Shown: positions 54,201 through 62,731 of the stretch, piece after piece
Layout: each line of letters begins with the position of its first letter
Position numbering within the stretch: the first letter of the stretch is position 1
Assembly: GCA_965277055.1 (NCBI GenBank)
Contig: OZ255703.1
Location: 806,001 to 870,000, forward strand
Length of the DNA: 64,000 bases
Direction of reading: 5' to 3'
Source: CBDCHC01 sp965277055
GTDB taxonomy: Bacteria; Pseudomonadota; Gammaproteobacteria; PS1; Pseudothioglobaceae
Notes under the pieces: generated by a model
The model's input: the letters and a program-made list of their open reading frames with translations, nothing else
Database searches by the model: none
What the model was told of the DNA's origin: nothing
Translations under genes and position numbers: made by a program

Positions 54201-57200
54201 GAGGGTGTCGCCATCTATATCACTAGCATTTGCTAGTAGTTGTGAGGCATTAATCACCATGCTTATATCTTCTGTACCTAAGAGATGTACTGGTTCACTG
54301 ATGACTGGTGCATCATTAGTATTGTTGATAGCTACTGTAGCTGTGGCAGTGGTAGTTTCAAAACCATCACTGACTGCATAGCTTAGCTCAATCTCACCAT
54401 TAAAGTCAGCATTTGGCGTAAGTGTCCAAGTGCTATCATCATTAGCAGTTAAAGTAGCATTGTTTCCTACTACGCTTAGGTTTTGTATAGAGAGGGTGTC
54501 GCCATCTATATCACTAGCATTTGCTAGTAGTTGTGAGGCATTAATCACCATGCTTATATCTTCTGTACCTAAGAGATGTACTGGTTCACTGATGACTGGT
54601 GCATCATTAGTATTGTTGATAGCTACTGTAGCTGTGGCAGTGGTAGTTTCAAAACCATCACTGACTGCATAGCTTAACTCAATCTCACCATTAAAGTCAG
54701 CATTTGGCGTAAGTGTCCAAGTGCTATCATCATTAGCAGTTAAAGTAGCATTGTTTCCTACTACGCTTAGGTTTTGTATAGAGAGGGTGTCGCCATCTAT
54801 ATCACTAGCATTTGCTAGTAGTTGTGAGGCATTAATCACCATGCTTATATCTTCTGTACCTAAGAGATGTACTGGTTCACTGATGACTGGTGCATCATTA
54901 GTATTGTTGATAGCTACTGTAGCTGTGGCAGTGGTAGTTTCAAAACCATCACTGACTGCATAGCTTAGCTCAATCTCACCATTAAAGTCAGCATTTGGCG
55001 TAAGTGTCCAAGTGCTATCATCATTAGCAGTTAAAGTAGCATTGTTTCCTACTACGCTTAGGTTTTGTATAGAGAGGGTGTCGCCATCTATATCACTAGC
55101 ATTTGCTAGTAGTTGTGAGGCATTAATCACCATGCTTATATCTTCTGTACCTAAGAGATGTACTGGTTCACTGATGACTGGTGCATCATTAGTATTGTTG
55201 ATAGCTACTGTAGCTGTGGCAGTGGTAGTTTCAAAACCATCACTGACTGCATAGCTTAGCTCAATCTCACCATTAAAGTCAGCATTTGGCGTAAGTGTCC
55301 AAGTGCTATCATCATTAGCAGTTAAAGTAGCATTGTTTCCTACTACGCTTAGGTTTTGTATAGAGAGGGTGTCGCCATCTATATCACTAGCATTTGCTAG
55401 TAGTTGTGAGGCATTAATCACCATGCTTATATCTTCTGTACCTAAGAGATGTACTGGTTCACTGATGACTGGTGCATCATTAGTATTGTTGATAGCTACT
55501 GTAGCTGTGGCAGTGGTAGTTTCAAAACCATCACTGACTGCATAGCTTAGCTCAATCTCACCATTAAAGTCAGCATTTGGCGTAAGTGTCCAAGTGCTAT
55601 CATCATTAGCAGTTAAAGTAGCATTGTTTCCTACTACGCTTAGGTTTTGTATAGAGAGGGTGTCGCCATCAAAATCAATAGTGTTTTGTAGTAACTCTTC
55701 AGTAGTAATAATTAGCGTAGTATCTTCATCAGTGGTAAGTGCTACATCGCCAAGATTAATCACTTTATAGTTATGAAAGTTAAAACTTTCTTTAGTGAGT
55801 AAAGTAGCGTCTACGCCTTCTAAGTAAATTGGATTTTTATTATTTCCAATATCTATTTTGGTATATGACACACCATCATGTGTTACCAAACTAATACTTA
55901 TATCATCTATAGAGCGAATAGTTTTGATGTTTGATAAGTCAATAGTATCTTCGCCAATAGTAAAGTCTTTGATGAGGTTAGTAATTCCGGTATTTTCATC
56001 TTGATTATTACTATCCATCACAAAAGTATCCGCACCCTTGCCACCAGTGATGATGTCTTCATCTCCCTCAAGATAGATAGTATCATCGCCACCTCCAGCA
56101 TTAATTACGTCATTGCCATTTCCGCCGTAGATGGTATCATCACCATCTCCAGTATTGATAATATCATCACCATCACCACCATCAACATAATCATTACCTG
56201 CATTTGTGTTAATGGTATCATTCCCAGCGCCACCATATACAGTATCTTTACCACCAGCAGTGGTTAATACATCATCTCCAGCACCTCCTTCAATAAAATA
56301 GTCTGTAAGATCATCACTACCAATAATAGTTGAGGCTGCATCACTTAGAGTGACTGACTCTATATTAATATCAGCAAGATTAATGGTACGTTGTGTTATA
56401 CCATTAATAATGAGTTTGTCTATACCCTCACCACCATTGATAGTAGCACTACTAATAGTATCATCATCATCAATAATAATGCTGTCATCTCCACTACCAC
56501 CATACATAATATCACTTCCGCTTCCACCATTGAGCGTATCATTGCCACTACCACCAGTAAGTGTATCATCACCAGCAGCTCCAGAAAGCAATACATCATA
56601 GTCCGCGCCACTTGCATCAAGTGTATCATCATGGCTACTGCCCACAGCCATATTATAATTATCATTTGCTAAATCAATGTTAGCACTAGTATCACTTGTG
56701 TGAAAGTAACTATCATAAGTGCCTTCTTCATTCTCAGCAATCAATCGATACCCACCCTCTACTTGTTCAGCTTTATAACCCTTATCATCATAAGCAAACG
56801 AGCTATCTGCAAATTCAGCAGAAGTACCATCAGCATTATGCACCACGCCTCTACCATGAATAACACTTCCATCATCTAAAGTAGTAGGTTCATTGTCACT
56901 CGTAAGTTCTATAGAAATAATTCCCGCTTCAAGTAGTGGGGTCAGTTCTCCTGCTTCTGCTAAACCATTAGAATTTCTATCTTGCCAAAGTCTAAATTCA
57001 TTAAACCTCTCATCACTCGCATCTAACACGCCATCATTATTTGAGTCAAAGGTTCGTAATCCGTCTAAATCTGTACCATTTTCTGTATATCTACTAAAAG
57101 CAAATTCATCTAAACTAGTGATTTGTCCATCTGCACCAGCACTGCCATCTTCTGCTAAGTCAATAGCTAAAATAGCATCATCCGCACCTACCCATGCAGT

Positions 57201-59138
57201 ACTTTCTTTATAACCATCTTCATCAACATCTATACTAGTAGTAGAGTCTTCTAGTGCTGTTATTTCTGCCCCATCACCATCTAAGTCAATGACTATTGGG
57301 CTAATCACATTATCACTTGTAACACTGGTTCTACTAGTTCTAAAGTATTCATTCCATGTGTCAAATTGCTCCTCCCATGTGCTATGAGCATAGTCTCCAG
57401 CACGCTCTAACCACTGTGCCCATTCTGCTGTCATGTCTGCACTGAGTGCATCTTTATCTGCTAATTCTACGTCATACGCATTTTTTTGCGTAAGGAGTGC
57501 ATCATAAGCTGCTTGTTTGCTCGTAAGTTCTGCTAAGAGCTCATTACCCTGTGCTTGTCGTTCTGCTTTTTCATGACGCAGAGCAACTATTTCATCAGAA
57601 TGTGCACTAAGCTCGGCAGTACGCGCATCCATTTGTGCAGCGCGCGTTACACTCTCATCAGCCCAACTTTGAGACTCTGCTTGTTTTGCACTCAACTCAT
57701 CCTGATAAGGCTTAAACCATGTTTTAGTGCCGTTTACTTCAGAATTGAAATTAGCTATTGCATCACTTATTCTAACGTTTAAACTTTGTAGTCCTTGACC
57801 AGCCTTAAACCATTCACTGCTTGAATAGCTATCTTTATGGCGTAAATATGTTGAGTCTGTGTAGTGCACCCAGCTAAAAGGGTTAGCAAACTCAATTCCA
57901 GAAGTACTAGCGTTTGACCCAAAGTAACCTTTATTGTACCAAAATACTGCATTATTAAAAGAATCAACTATATCATTTAACTGATTTGCTCTTCCATTTA
58001 TTCCTCCGTAAATAGTATAATCATGATAAACATCGCCATTAGATTTCATACTATAAATTTTATTATGATGCCGATACCCATTAATCGGGCTAATGCCGTT
58101 ATTCACCCAGTTGTTATATGCATCTTGTTTGGGAATATAGGTATTACTTATCCAGTCATTATTATTATTTACAATGCTTTGTGCATTTGCTAGCCAGCTT
58201 TGGTAGTTTGCTGCATAGGTGTTATGGCTCTCTACTGCTGCTATATAGCCCTCTTCGCGCTGTACATAGTCTGCATGCCACTCTTGAAACTCGGTATTCC
58301 ACGTATCATAGTTTTGTTGTGCGGTGTCTTTTTCTGACTCTGCTAGTTGAGTTTGGCTAGTAAGTGCTTCATATTCTGCTCGCCACGTGGTGTCTTCTTG
58401 TTGCCAGTTATCATATTCTGCTTTAAAGTCTTGATAGTTGGTGTAGTCTTCATGCCATTGTTGATAGCTACTTGCTTTATCAGTATATGCTGATTTAAAG
58501 AGGTTGATTTCTTGTTGGAGTGCTGCTAGTTCTTCTGGGGGGAGGTCTTGTTCTATAATAGCTTTGAGCTGGGCTTGGTAGTCTTGTAGTTTGGTGTAGT
58601 ATTCATCGTTTTTGAGTTTGGCAATTTCGCCATTTACCGCAGAGTTTTCTAATTCTGAGTTAATCGCTTCATCTATCCAGTCTGGTGTATTGATAATAGC
58701 ATCTTGTTCTGCTTGGGTTTTGGCGTCGACAAGAAAGCCATATAATAGATCTGCTGTATACCCTATCCCAAAACCAACTGCGGTAATGGCAATGCCTTTA
58801 AATATTAATGACCCGCCTATTATAGTTCCAGTAAAAAGTGCAGTATTTGCAAGTGCTCCACCTCCTATTGTCCCTAACACCCCACCAATAAATTCTACAC
58901 TTTCTTTTACTGCACTATTACCATCATCTTGGTCACCGCTAACTGCGATGCCTATTTGTAATATACCACCAACATTCCCTTTGATATACACTATAGCTTT
59001 GATATGTGGCGGGGCATTCTTGATGGCTAAATCCATAAGATTATGCACCAGTGAGTTTGCAGTACTGGTAATCTCAATAATAGTATGATCTTCTGGATTT
59101 TCTACAGTATTAGTAGGTTGATTGGTATTGGTTGTCAT
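51297..59138 (-). CDS. Giant type I-secreted RTX adhesin-like protein
   Basis: 2613 residues. Order: N-terminal leader, a Gly-rich hydrophobic stretch (about 85-150, glycine-zipper-like), Trp/Tyr-rich coiled coil (about 165-335), a globular insert (about 340-480), a second coiled coil (about 490-600), the VIDLDGDG-type EF-hand-like region (from about 613), RTX nonapeptides (about 845-875 and 960-1035), nine cadherin-like units of 97 residues (about 1125-1995), three 166-residue jelly-roll modules (about 2000-2490) and a C-terminal RTX plus acidic secretion tail ending SLVVL. Ca-binding GGxGxDxUx repeats and the tail fit T1SS export. No LapG-type retention site was recognised. It is second in the operon, overlapping the membrane-protein gene by ATGA. 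Confidence 0.9.
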   Translation of the reverse strand: MTTNTNQPTNTVENPEDHTIIEITSTANSLVHNLMDLAIKNAPPHIKAIVYIKGNVGGILQIGIAVSGDQDDGNSAVKESVEFIGGVLGTIGGGALANTALFTGTIIGGSLIFKGIAITAVGFGIGYTADLLYGFLVDAKTQAEQDAIINTPDWIDEAINSELENSAVNGEIAKLKNDEYYTKLQDYQAQLKAIIEQDLPPEELAALQQEINLFKSAYTDKASSYQQWHEDYTNYQDFKAEYDNWQQEDTTWRAEYEALTSQTQLAESEKDTAQQNYDTWNTEFQEWHADYVQREEGYIAAVESHNTYAANYQSWLANAQSIVNNNNDWISNTYIPKQDAYNNWVNNGISPINGYRHHNKIYSMKSNGDVYHDYTIYGGINGRANQLNDIVDSFNNAVFWYNKGYFGSNASTSGIEFANPFSWVHYTDSTYLRHKDSYSSSEWFKAGQGLQSLNVRISDAIANFNSEVNGTKTWFKPYQDELSAKQAESQSWADESVTRAAQMDARTAELSAHSDEIVALRHEKAERQAQGNELLAELTSKQAAYDALLTQKNAYDVELADKDALSADMTAEWAQWLERAGDYAHSTWEEQFDTWNEYFRTSRTSVTSDNVISPIVIDLDGDGAEITALEDSTTSIDVDEDGYKESTAWVGADDAILAIDLAEDGSAGADGQITSLDEFAFSRYTENGTDLDGLRTFDSNNDGVLDASDERFNEFRLWQDRNSNGLAEAGELTPLLEAGIISIELTSDNEPTTLDDGSVIHGRGVVHNADGTSAEFADSSFAYDDKGYKAEQVEGGYRLIAENEEGTYDSYFHTSDTSANIDLANDNYNMAVGSSHDDTLDASGADYDVLLSGAAGDDTLTGGSGNDTLNGGSGSDIMYGGSGDDSIIIDDDDTISSATINGGEGIDKLIINGITQRTINLADINIESVTLSDAASTIIGSDDLTDYFIEGGAGDDVLTTAGGKDTVYGGAGNDTINTNAGNDYVDGGDGDDIINTGDGDDTIYGGNGNDVINAGGGDDTIYLEGDEDIITGGKGADTFVMDSNNQDENTGITNLIKDFTIGEDTIDLSNIKTIRSIDDISISLVTHDGVSYTKIDIGNNKNPIYLEGVDATLLTKESFNFHNYKVINLGDVALTTDEDTTLIITTEELLQNTIDFDGDTLSIQNLSVVGNNATLTANDDSTWTLTPNADFNGEIELSYAVSDGFETTTATATVAINNTNDAPVISEPVHLLGTEDISMVINASQLLANASDIDGDTLSIQNLSVVGNNATLTANDDSTWTLTPNADFNGEIELSYAVSDGFETTTATATVAINNTNDAPVISEPVHLLGTEDISMVINASQLLANASDIDGDTLSIQNLSVVGNNATLTANDDSTWTLTPNADFNGEIELSYAVSDGFETTTATATVAINNTNDAPVISEPVHLLGTEDISMVINASQLLANASDIDGDTLSIQNLSVVGNNATLTANDDSTWTLTPNADFNGEIELSYAVSDGFETTTATATVAINNTNDAPVISEPVHLLGTEDISMVINASQLLANASDIDGDTLSIQNLSVVGNNATLTANDDSTWTLTPNADFNGEIELSYAVSDGFETTTATATVAINNTNDAPVISEPVHLLGTEDISMVINASQLLANASDIDGDTLSIQNLSVVGNNATLTANDDSTWTLTPNADFNGEIELSYAVSDGFETTTATATVAINNTNDAPVISEPVHLLGTEDISMVINASQLLANASDIDGDTLSIQNLSVVGNNATLTANDDSTWTLTPNADFNGEIELSYAVSDGFETTTATATVAINNTNDAPVISEPVHLLGTEDISMVINASQLLANASDIDGDTLSIQNLSVVGNNATLTANDDSTWTLTPNADFNGEIELSYAVSDGFETTTATATVAINNTNDAPVISEPVHLLGTEDISMVINASQLLANASDIDGDTLSIQNLSVVGNNATLTANDDSTWTLTPNADFNGEIELSYAVSDGFETTDAKANITIEAVANTTIKNSNFEAGTQHFQTDYQILAQARGHDTLAVVDTPPNWGLGDTTGVGGSGKFLMVDGSTQGVNKSFWKQTVAVDTNQDYTFSYWVNANKGVEIALYIDGEQVGTTHKATSQGGWEQVIITLPADAVVGTTHKLFELKSLGTATGGNDFGIDDIILEENTITSQVGVIKNSNFEAGTQHFQTDYQILAQARGHDTLAVVDTPPNWGLGDTTGVGGSGKFLMVDGSTQGVNKSFWKQTVAVDTNQDYTFSYWVNANKGVEIALYIDGEQVGTTHKATSQGGWEQVIITLPADAVVGTTHKLFELKSLGTATGGNDFGIDDIILEENTITSQVGVIKNSNFEAGTQHFQTDYQILAQARGHDTLAVVDTPPNWGLGDTTGVGGSGKFLMVDGSTQGVNKSFWKQTVAVDTNQDYTFSYWVNANKGVEIALYIDGEQVGTTHKATSQGGWEQVIITLPADAVVGTTHKLFELKSLGTATGGNDFGIDDIKLSNLITGDELDNVLIGTTHDDIIIGNLGNDTLTGGLGSDTFAYNTIADGNDTITDFNLNENDKLDISALLDYNEGDDLSEYISAVTQNSDTIINIDANNDGTSDISITLANTHITMQDLIDNDSLVVL
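51683..53138 (-). repeat. Three near-identical 498-bp repeats in the RTX gene
   Basis: Each unit encodes KNSNFEAG...GNDFGIDDI, 166 residues, a jelly-roll or galactose-binding-like module. Spacing is exactly 498 bp. The third copy diverges only at its end (DDIKLSNL in place of DDIILEEN). Confidence 0.93.
53150..55740 (-). repeat. Nine tandem 291-bp cadherin-like repeats in the RTX gene
   Basis: Units encode 97 residues containing DGDTLSIQNLSVVG and NDAPVISEPVHLLGTED. Eight units share the full sequence; the N-terminal-most differs in its first third. Single-base variants are rare, for example cttaactc in place of cttagctc near 54676. Confidence 0.95.
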
Positions 59139-59827
59139 GATTTGCTCCTTTGTTTTTTATGTCTGAGAATTGCTTGAAAGAATAAAAATATAAAAAAATT
59201 AACGACAATAGTAAAAAAAAATCCAAGTGTTGCAGCAGAAAAGTGATAATAGTATCTGCCTGTTACTAAATGTTCTCTGTTTGCCATATCGCCACTAATA
59301 TATACAGGAAATAGCCATGCTACTATAAATATTGTCCATGCCAATATATAAAAAAGCAGAGGGAGTTCTTTTTTAGGAGTAAGAGCTAAGTCTTTATAAT
59401 TAAAAAGCCACCCAAAATCAGTGGTATATTTAAAATGCTTTCTATCATAATATAGTCGTAATGCTACTGCCACAAAAGCATACAGCCACATGGTAGCATA
59501 ATAAAATGAGATGTGCGGGAGTGCGGTGAGCTCTTTTCTTTCTAATATTGCTTTTAATACTTCACCGCTTCTATATCTCTCACTCGGTCCATATTCTCGT
59601 ATATACTCAATATCTGCAATACTAGGTACAATATAACTCATGATATTTACAAAATTTTGTGCCCAGTTATAGTTCATAATGTCTTTGGGTAGAAGATATA
59701 TAAGTAAAAAACTAAGTACCAAACTAAAGAGTAGTAACGCATGTGTTCTAAACTTGAGTTGTTTGATAATCTGCTCTTCTGGGAGTGTTTCATCTATGAG
59801 AATCAGATATTGTAGTTTTTTTAGCAT
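59135..59827 (-). CDS. Membrane protein preceding the RTX gene, function unknown
   Basis: 230 residues with about four membrane helices (near 28-48, 104-122, 157-176, 195-218) and a soluble loop after the first. N-terminus is cytoplasmic-looking (MLKKLQYLILIDETLPEEQIIKQLK). No recognised domain. It is the first gene of the secretion operon and overlaps the RTX start as ATGA. A role as a retention partner, immunity factor or sensor is possible but unsupported by sequence. Confidence 0.7.
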   Translation of the reverse strand: MLKKLQYLILIDETLPEEQIIKQLKFRTHALLLFSLVLSFLLIYLLPKDIMNYNWAQNFVNIMSYIVPSIADIEYIREYGPSERYRSGEVLKAILERKELTALPHISFYYATMWLYAFVAVALRLYYDRKHFKYTTDFGWLFNYKDLALTPKKELPLLFYILAWTIFIVAWLFPVYISGDMANREHLVTGRYYYHFSAATLGFFFTIVVNFFIFLFFQAILRHKKQRSKS

Positions 59828-59984
59828 GGGTGTGTATAGGCTATACAGTGTGTAGTGTGTAGTTTAGGGTATGTGGTATGGTGTAATATTGCATTGTGAT
59901 GCGACAATATGTAGAGTGTTAACGAAAATCTTAACCATTATAATTATTTTGTTTGCGGTTAATAACTAGTAGAATTAATAGTTT
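59828..59984 (-). promoter_or_regulatory. Promoter and leader of the RTX secretion operon
   Basis: The minus strand has TATAAT at 59942-59937 with only a weak -35 (TTATTA, 17 bp). The leader of about 105 nt contains an imperfect dyad ATATTG...CAATAT at 59886-59910. The long leader is consistent with regulation, but no regulator can be named. Confidence 0.4.
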
Positions 59985-60084
59985 TTTGCCAACTTAGGAT
60001 AATGCTCCTCACTTTGTACATAGTCTGCATGCCACTCTTGATATGCAGCCCCATTTTTTAAATAAGGGTCATGACCCTTAAATA
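59985..60084 (-). pseudogene. Fragment of a second RTX gene (coiled-coil region)
   Basis: On the minus strand a short frame ends AAYQEWHADYVQSEEHY...KLAKNY stop. The live RTX protein has TEFQEWHADYVQREEGY in its first coiled coil. The DNA shares 27 identical bases (here about 60014-60040, there about 58262-58288). It begins after a TAA and lacks a start, so it is a remnant. Confidence 0.7.
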
Positions 60085-60310
60085 ATTAGATTTTGCAATG
60101 GTATTTTTTGGTACTTTGGTGCCGATTGTCTTTGGCAAGCAAGCCTATGGGCTTGCTTGTAACGATAACTTCTTTTACCTGTATTACGACTAAGTCTCTT
60201 GAGATGGTGGATTTATTTACACCGAGCAATGAAGGATTACGTCATTCCTTGCTTTAAGCATTGGTAAATTGGTATCTTTGCTCCTTAGTAAGATGTTTGC
60301 ATGGTTTCAT
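60085..60310 (-). pseudogene. Degraded IS30-family transposase N-terminus
   Basis: Minus-strand frames, joined across at least two frameshifts and a stop, give KHLTKEQRYQ, then QCLKQGMT, then GVNKSTISRDL, then SRNTGKRSYRYKQAHRLACQ. This matches the IS30 N-terminal HTH (LTxEERYQIYxLLKQG...GVxKSTISRELxRN...YxPxxAHRLA). The catalytic domain is gone. It directly abuts the RTX fragment. The palindrome CAAGCAAGCC/GGCTTGCTTG near 60138-60161 lies within it. Confidence 0.78.
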
Positions 60311-60389
60311 TTACACTCTTTTTTAGAGGTAAAAAGCTGCATTTGGAACTTGAGTGGGCGTATTATATATTATACAAAAACACCATAAA
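60311..60389. other. AT-rich spacer after the IS30 relic
   Basis: No gene is visible. It may include the outer end of the former IS30 element, but no matching terminal repeat was found. Confidence 0.4.
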
Positions 60390-60818
60390 TTATACCTCTA
60401 ACTGATTAAAAGCCAAATCAAGCAAATACGAAATACGCTTATGAACAGGCATAAGTGCGAGAGCTTGTTCTCTGGTAAACCATACTACACCATAAATATC
60501 TTCGCATACTTCTGGACGAATATCACCAATTTCACCGTGATATTTCATCAGAAACCAATAGACTTTCTTGTACACATCTTCACCTTTGAAATCACTCATA
60601 TGATGAGTTGAAGGGAGTTTGCCAATAATTTCTAGTTGTGTAATATCTACCCCTGTTTCTTCAGAGACTTCTGCGAGTGCGCATTCGCTTTTAGATTGTT
60701 CGCCTTTTAGTTTGCCTTTGGGTAGATCCCACGTACCTCGTTTATAAATAAATAAAAACTTATCTTGGCACTGAACCAAGCCTCCGCAAGCGATGATTTT
60801 TTTATATTTGGTTATCAT
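60390..60818 (-). CDS. Nudix hydrolase
   Basis: 142 residues. A slightly degenerate Nudix box runs GKLKGE...AEVSEETGV (about 34-56), with REU changed to AEV and one residue fewer than consensus. WDLPKGKLKG just before is typical of small MutT-like enzymes acting on (di)nucleotides or polyphosphates, such as the ApnA or DIPP-like groups. Substrate is uncertain. It is 21 bp downstream of the PPK2 gene on the same strand. Confidence 0.85.
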   Translation of the reverse strand: MITKYKKIIACGGLVQCQDKFLFIYKRGTWDLPKGKLKGEQSKSECALAEVSEETGVDITQLEIIGKLPSTHHMSDFKGEDVYKKVYWFLMKYHGEIGDIRPEVCEDIYGVVWFTREQALALMPVHKRISYLLDLAFNQLEV

Positions 60819-60839
60819 AGTGTGTATAGATTTAATATA

Positions 60840-61691
60840 TTATTTTTCGTTATCATATGGGTTAAGGGTTTTATAGCGTTCAAGCACTTTATACTGGAGA
60901 AGATTAAGTCTGCTAAATATAATGCCATCAAGCTCAATCGTGAGATTTTTTTCTATTACTTCTTTATCAAGTGGAGTGAATGTTGATTTGTTCTCATACT
61001 CCAAGTTGTTAATGAGGTAATACATTACATTAAGCCTTGTAGCAAATTTATTTTGTGAGTTTACCAGTACCCATGGACTAAAATTTACTGAAGTGCGGGC
61101 AAGCATTTGGTCTTTATATTTGGTGAATACATCCCATTTATCACGGATTTTATGGTCATTACGTGAGTATTTCCAGTGGGTAAGTGGATTGGATTGGCGT
61201 TTTTTAAACCTAAGTAGTTGGGTTTTTTGATCTACTGAAAGATAAAATTTAATTAAGATAATGCCATCATCAATCAGTGATTTTTCCCACTCTAATACAT
61301 GGTTCATAAAATAAGTATATTGTGCTTCACTACAATAGCCCATAGTCGGCTGTACTAACGCCCGTCCATACCACGAGCGATCAAAAAAAACAATTTGCCC
61401 TGGTTTAGGCATGCGACGTTTATACCTGCTAAACCAATTACGCATTTCATTTGGTGAAGGCACATCAAGCTCCACAACCCGAAGATACTTAGGAATGAGG
61501 TTTTCTACTAAGCGTTTAATGGTAGAGCCCTTACCCGCAGCATCTCGCCCTTCAAAGACAATAGCAACTCGATGATTATGTTTAATTACATGTTGCTGTA
61601 GATTAAGCATTTCTAGTTGGAGACGGTTTTTCTCCAACTTGTAGGTTGGAAAATCTATGTCAGTATAAAGTTCTGTGGGGAGTTTTAACAT
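60840..61691 (-). CDS. ppk2: Polyphosphate kinase 2 family
   Basis: 283 residues, a one-domain PPK2. Walker A FEGRDAAGKGSTIKRL (about 48-63), Walker B VFFDRSWYGRA (about 101-111) and the lid RFKKRQSNPLTHWKYS are present. These enzymes move phosphate between polyphosphate and nucleotides (mostly GDP/ADP). It is 2 bp after the glycosyltransferase stop and part of the probable phosphate-limitation cluster. Confidence 0.94.
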   Translation of the reverse strand: MLKLPTELYTDIDFPTYKLEKNRLQLEMLNLQQHVIKHNHRVAIVFEGRDAAGKGSTIKRLVENLIPKYLRVVELDVPSPNEMRNWFSRYKRRMPKPGQIVFFDRSWYGRALVQPTMGYCSEAQYTYFMNHVLEWEKSLIDDGIILIKFYLSVDQKTQLLRFKKRQSNPLTHWKYSRNDHKIRDKWDVFTKYKDQMLARTSVNFSPWVLVNSQNKFATRLNVMYYLINNLEYENKSTFTPLDKEVIEKNLTIELDGIIFSRLNLLQYKVLERYKTLNPYDNEK

Positions 61692-61693
61692 AT

Positions 61694-62731
61694 TTATCGA
61701 ATGGGTACTAATGCAGATATAAAACGTTCATAACAATCTTCCCAACTCCATTGTTGGCTACTTTCTACTACATTGCTGCGGTCTAAGCCAAGGCACTGCT
61801 CGGTAGCTGACTTAAGGTCATGGGAAATATACCCATTATAACCGTTTTGTAAAATATCTTTAGGTCCTGTGACATCATAAGCAGCTACAGGAGTACCACA
61901 GGCTAGGGATTCGATAATTACTACTCCAAAGGTGTCGGTCTTACTAGGAAAAACAAATACATCGGCATATTGGTAATACTGAGCGAGTTCTTTATCCTTT
62001 TTAAGTCCAACAAAGGTGACTTCTGGATAGGCTTTAGCATAGCGGTCTAGGTCTGGTCCTGAGCCTACCATGATTTTGATACTTGGGATATCAAGAGTGA
62101 AAAAATCTATTAGGTTCTTCTCGCTACTTACTCGTGCGACACATATCAGTACTGGTAGCGTGTTGCCGTGTTTCAGCGGATTAGCTGCACGCTCACTACT
62201 ACTAAGTGCTGAGAAAATATCACGCTTAATGCCACGCGACCAAATACTTATCGGGGTAGTAATACCATGTTCCACAAGTTCTGCTTTCATGCTCTCGGTG
62301 GTGGTGAGAATATGCTCTGCAGTGTTATACAACCGCTTCATCAGTCGCCAACCCAGAGAGATAGGGATGACTTTAAGCTTAGTGTGTACATACTCAGGGA
62401 ACTTTGTATGACACGATGCACTAAAAGCCATGCCTAATTGCTTACATGTCCGAGAAAAAATATAGCCCAGTGGTCCTTCAAGAGTCGCAATATGCACATG
62501 ATCCCACTTGATGAGGGTTAGCACCTTCTTCGCATGTTTTTTACGAATAAGAGCAAGTTTGATTTCAGAGTAATATGGTAAGCCAAATTGGCATGTTGCT
62601 CTATTAGGATGATAGACCCATACCTTATGATGGTTGAGCCTGAGTTGTTCGACCAAGTTAGTAAGGGTGGTGACTACCCCATTAGTCTGTGGCGGATAGG
62701 CATCAGAAATAATCAGAATATGCTTACTCAT
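61694..62731 (-). CDS. GT4 glycosyltransferase, probable diacylglycerol glycosyltransferase (Agt-like)
   Basis: 345 residues with a GT-B fold. N-terminal ISDAYPPQTNGVVTTL, C-terminal PSKTDTFGVVIIESLACGTPVA with the E-x7-E region, and VGSGPDL. The gene overlaps the PlcP-like gene by 8 bp. In marine bacteria, plcP followed by agt makes glycolipids from the diacylglycerol released by PlcP under phosphate limitation. The pairing is the main basis for the function; GT4 mannosyltransferases look similar. Confidence 0.75.
   Translation of the reverse strand: MSKHILIISDAYPPQTNGVVTTLTNLVEQLRLNHHKVWVYHPNRATCQFGLPYYSEIKLALIRKKHAKKVLTLIKWDHVHIATLEGPLGYIFSRTCKQLGMAFSASCHTKFPEYVHTKLKVIPISLGWRLMKRLYNTAEHILTTTESMKAELVEHGITTPISIWSRGIKRDIFSALSSSERAANPLKHGNTLPVLICVARVSSEKNLIDFFTLDIPSIKIMVGSGPDLDRYAKAYPEVTFVGLKKDKELAQYYQYADVFVFPSKTDTFGVVIIESLACGTPVAAYDVTGPKDILQNGYNGYISHDLKSATEQCLGLDRSNVVESSQQWSWEDCYERFISALVPIR

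Noticed and set aside
53266..55545. Eight 80-codon plus-strand frames spaced 291 bp apart
   Set aside because: Antisense shadows of the cadherin-like repeats in the RTX gene.
53150..55740. Possible CRISPR or satellite array
   Set aside because: The periodic unit is a full coding module of 97 codons in an uninterrupted frame, with no spacer structure.
60138..60161. Intrinsic terminator formed by CAAGCAAGCC/GGCTTGCTTG
   Set aside because: There is no T-run on either strand and the stem lies inside the IS30-like coding remnant (KQAHRLACQ).
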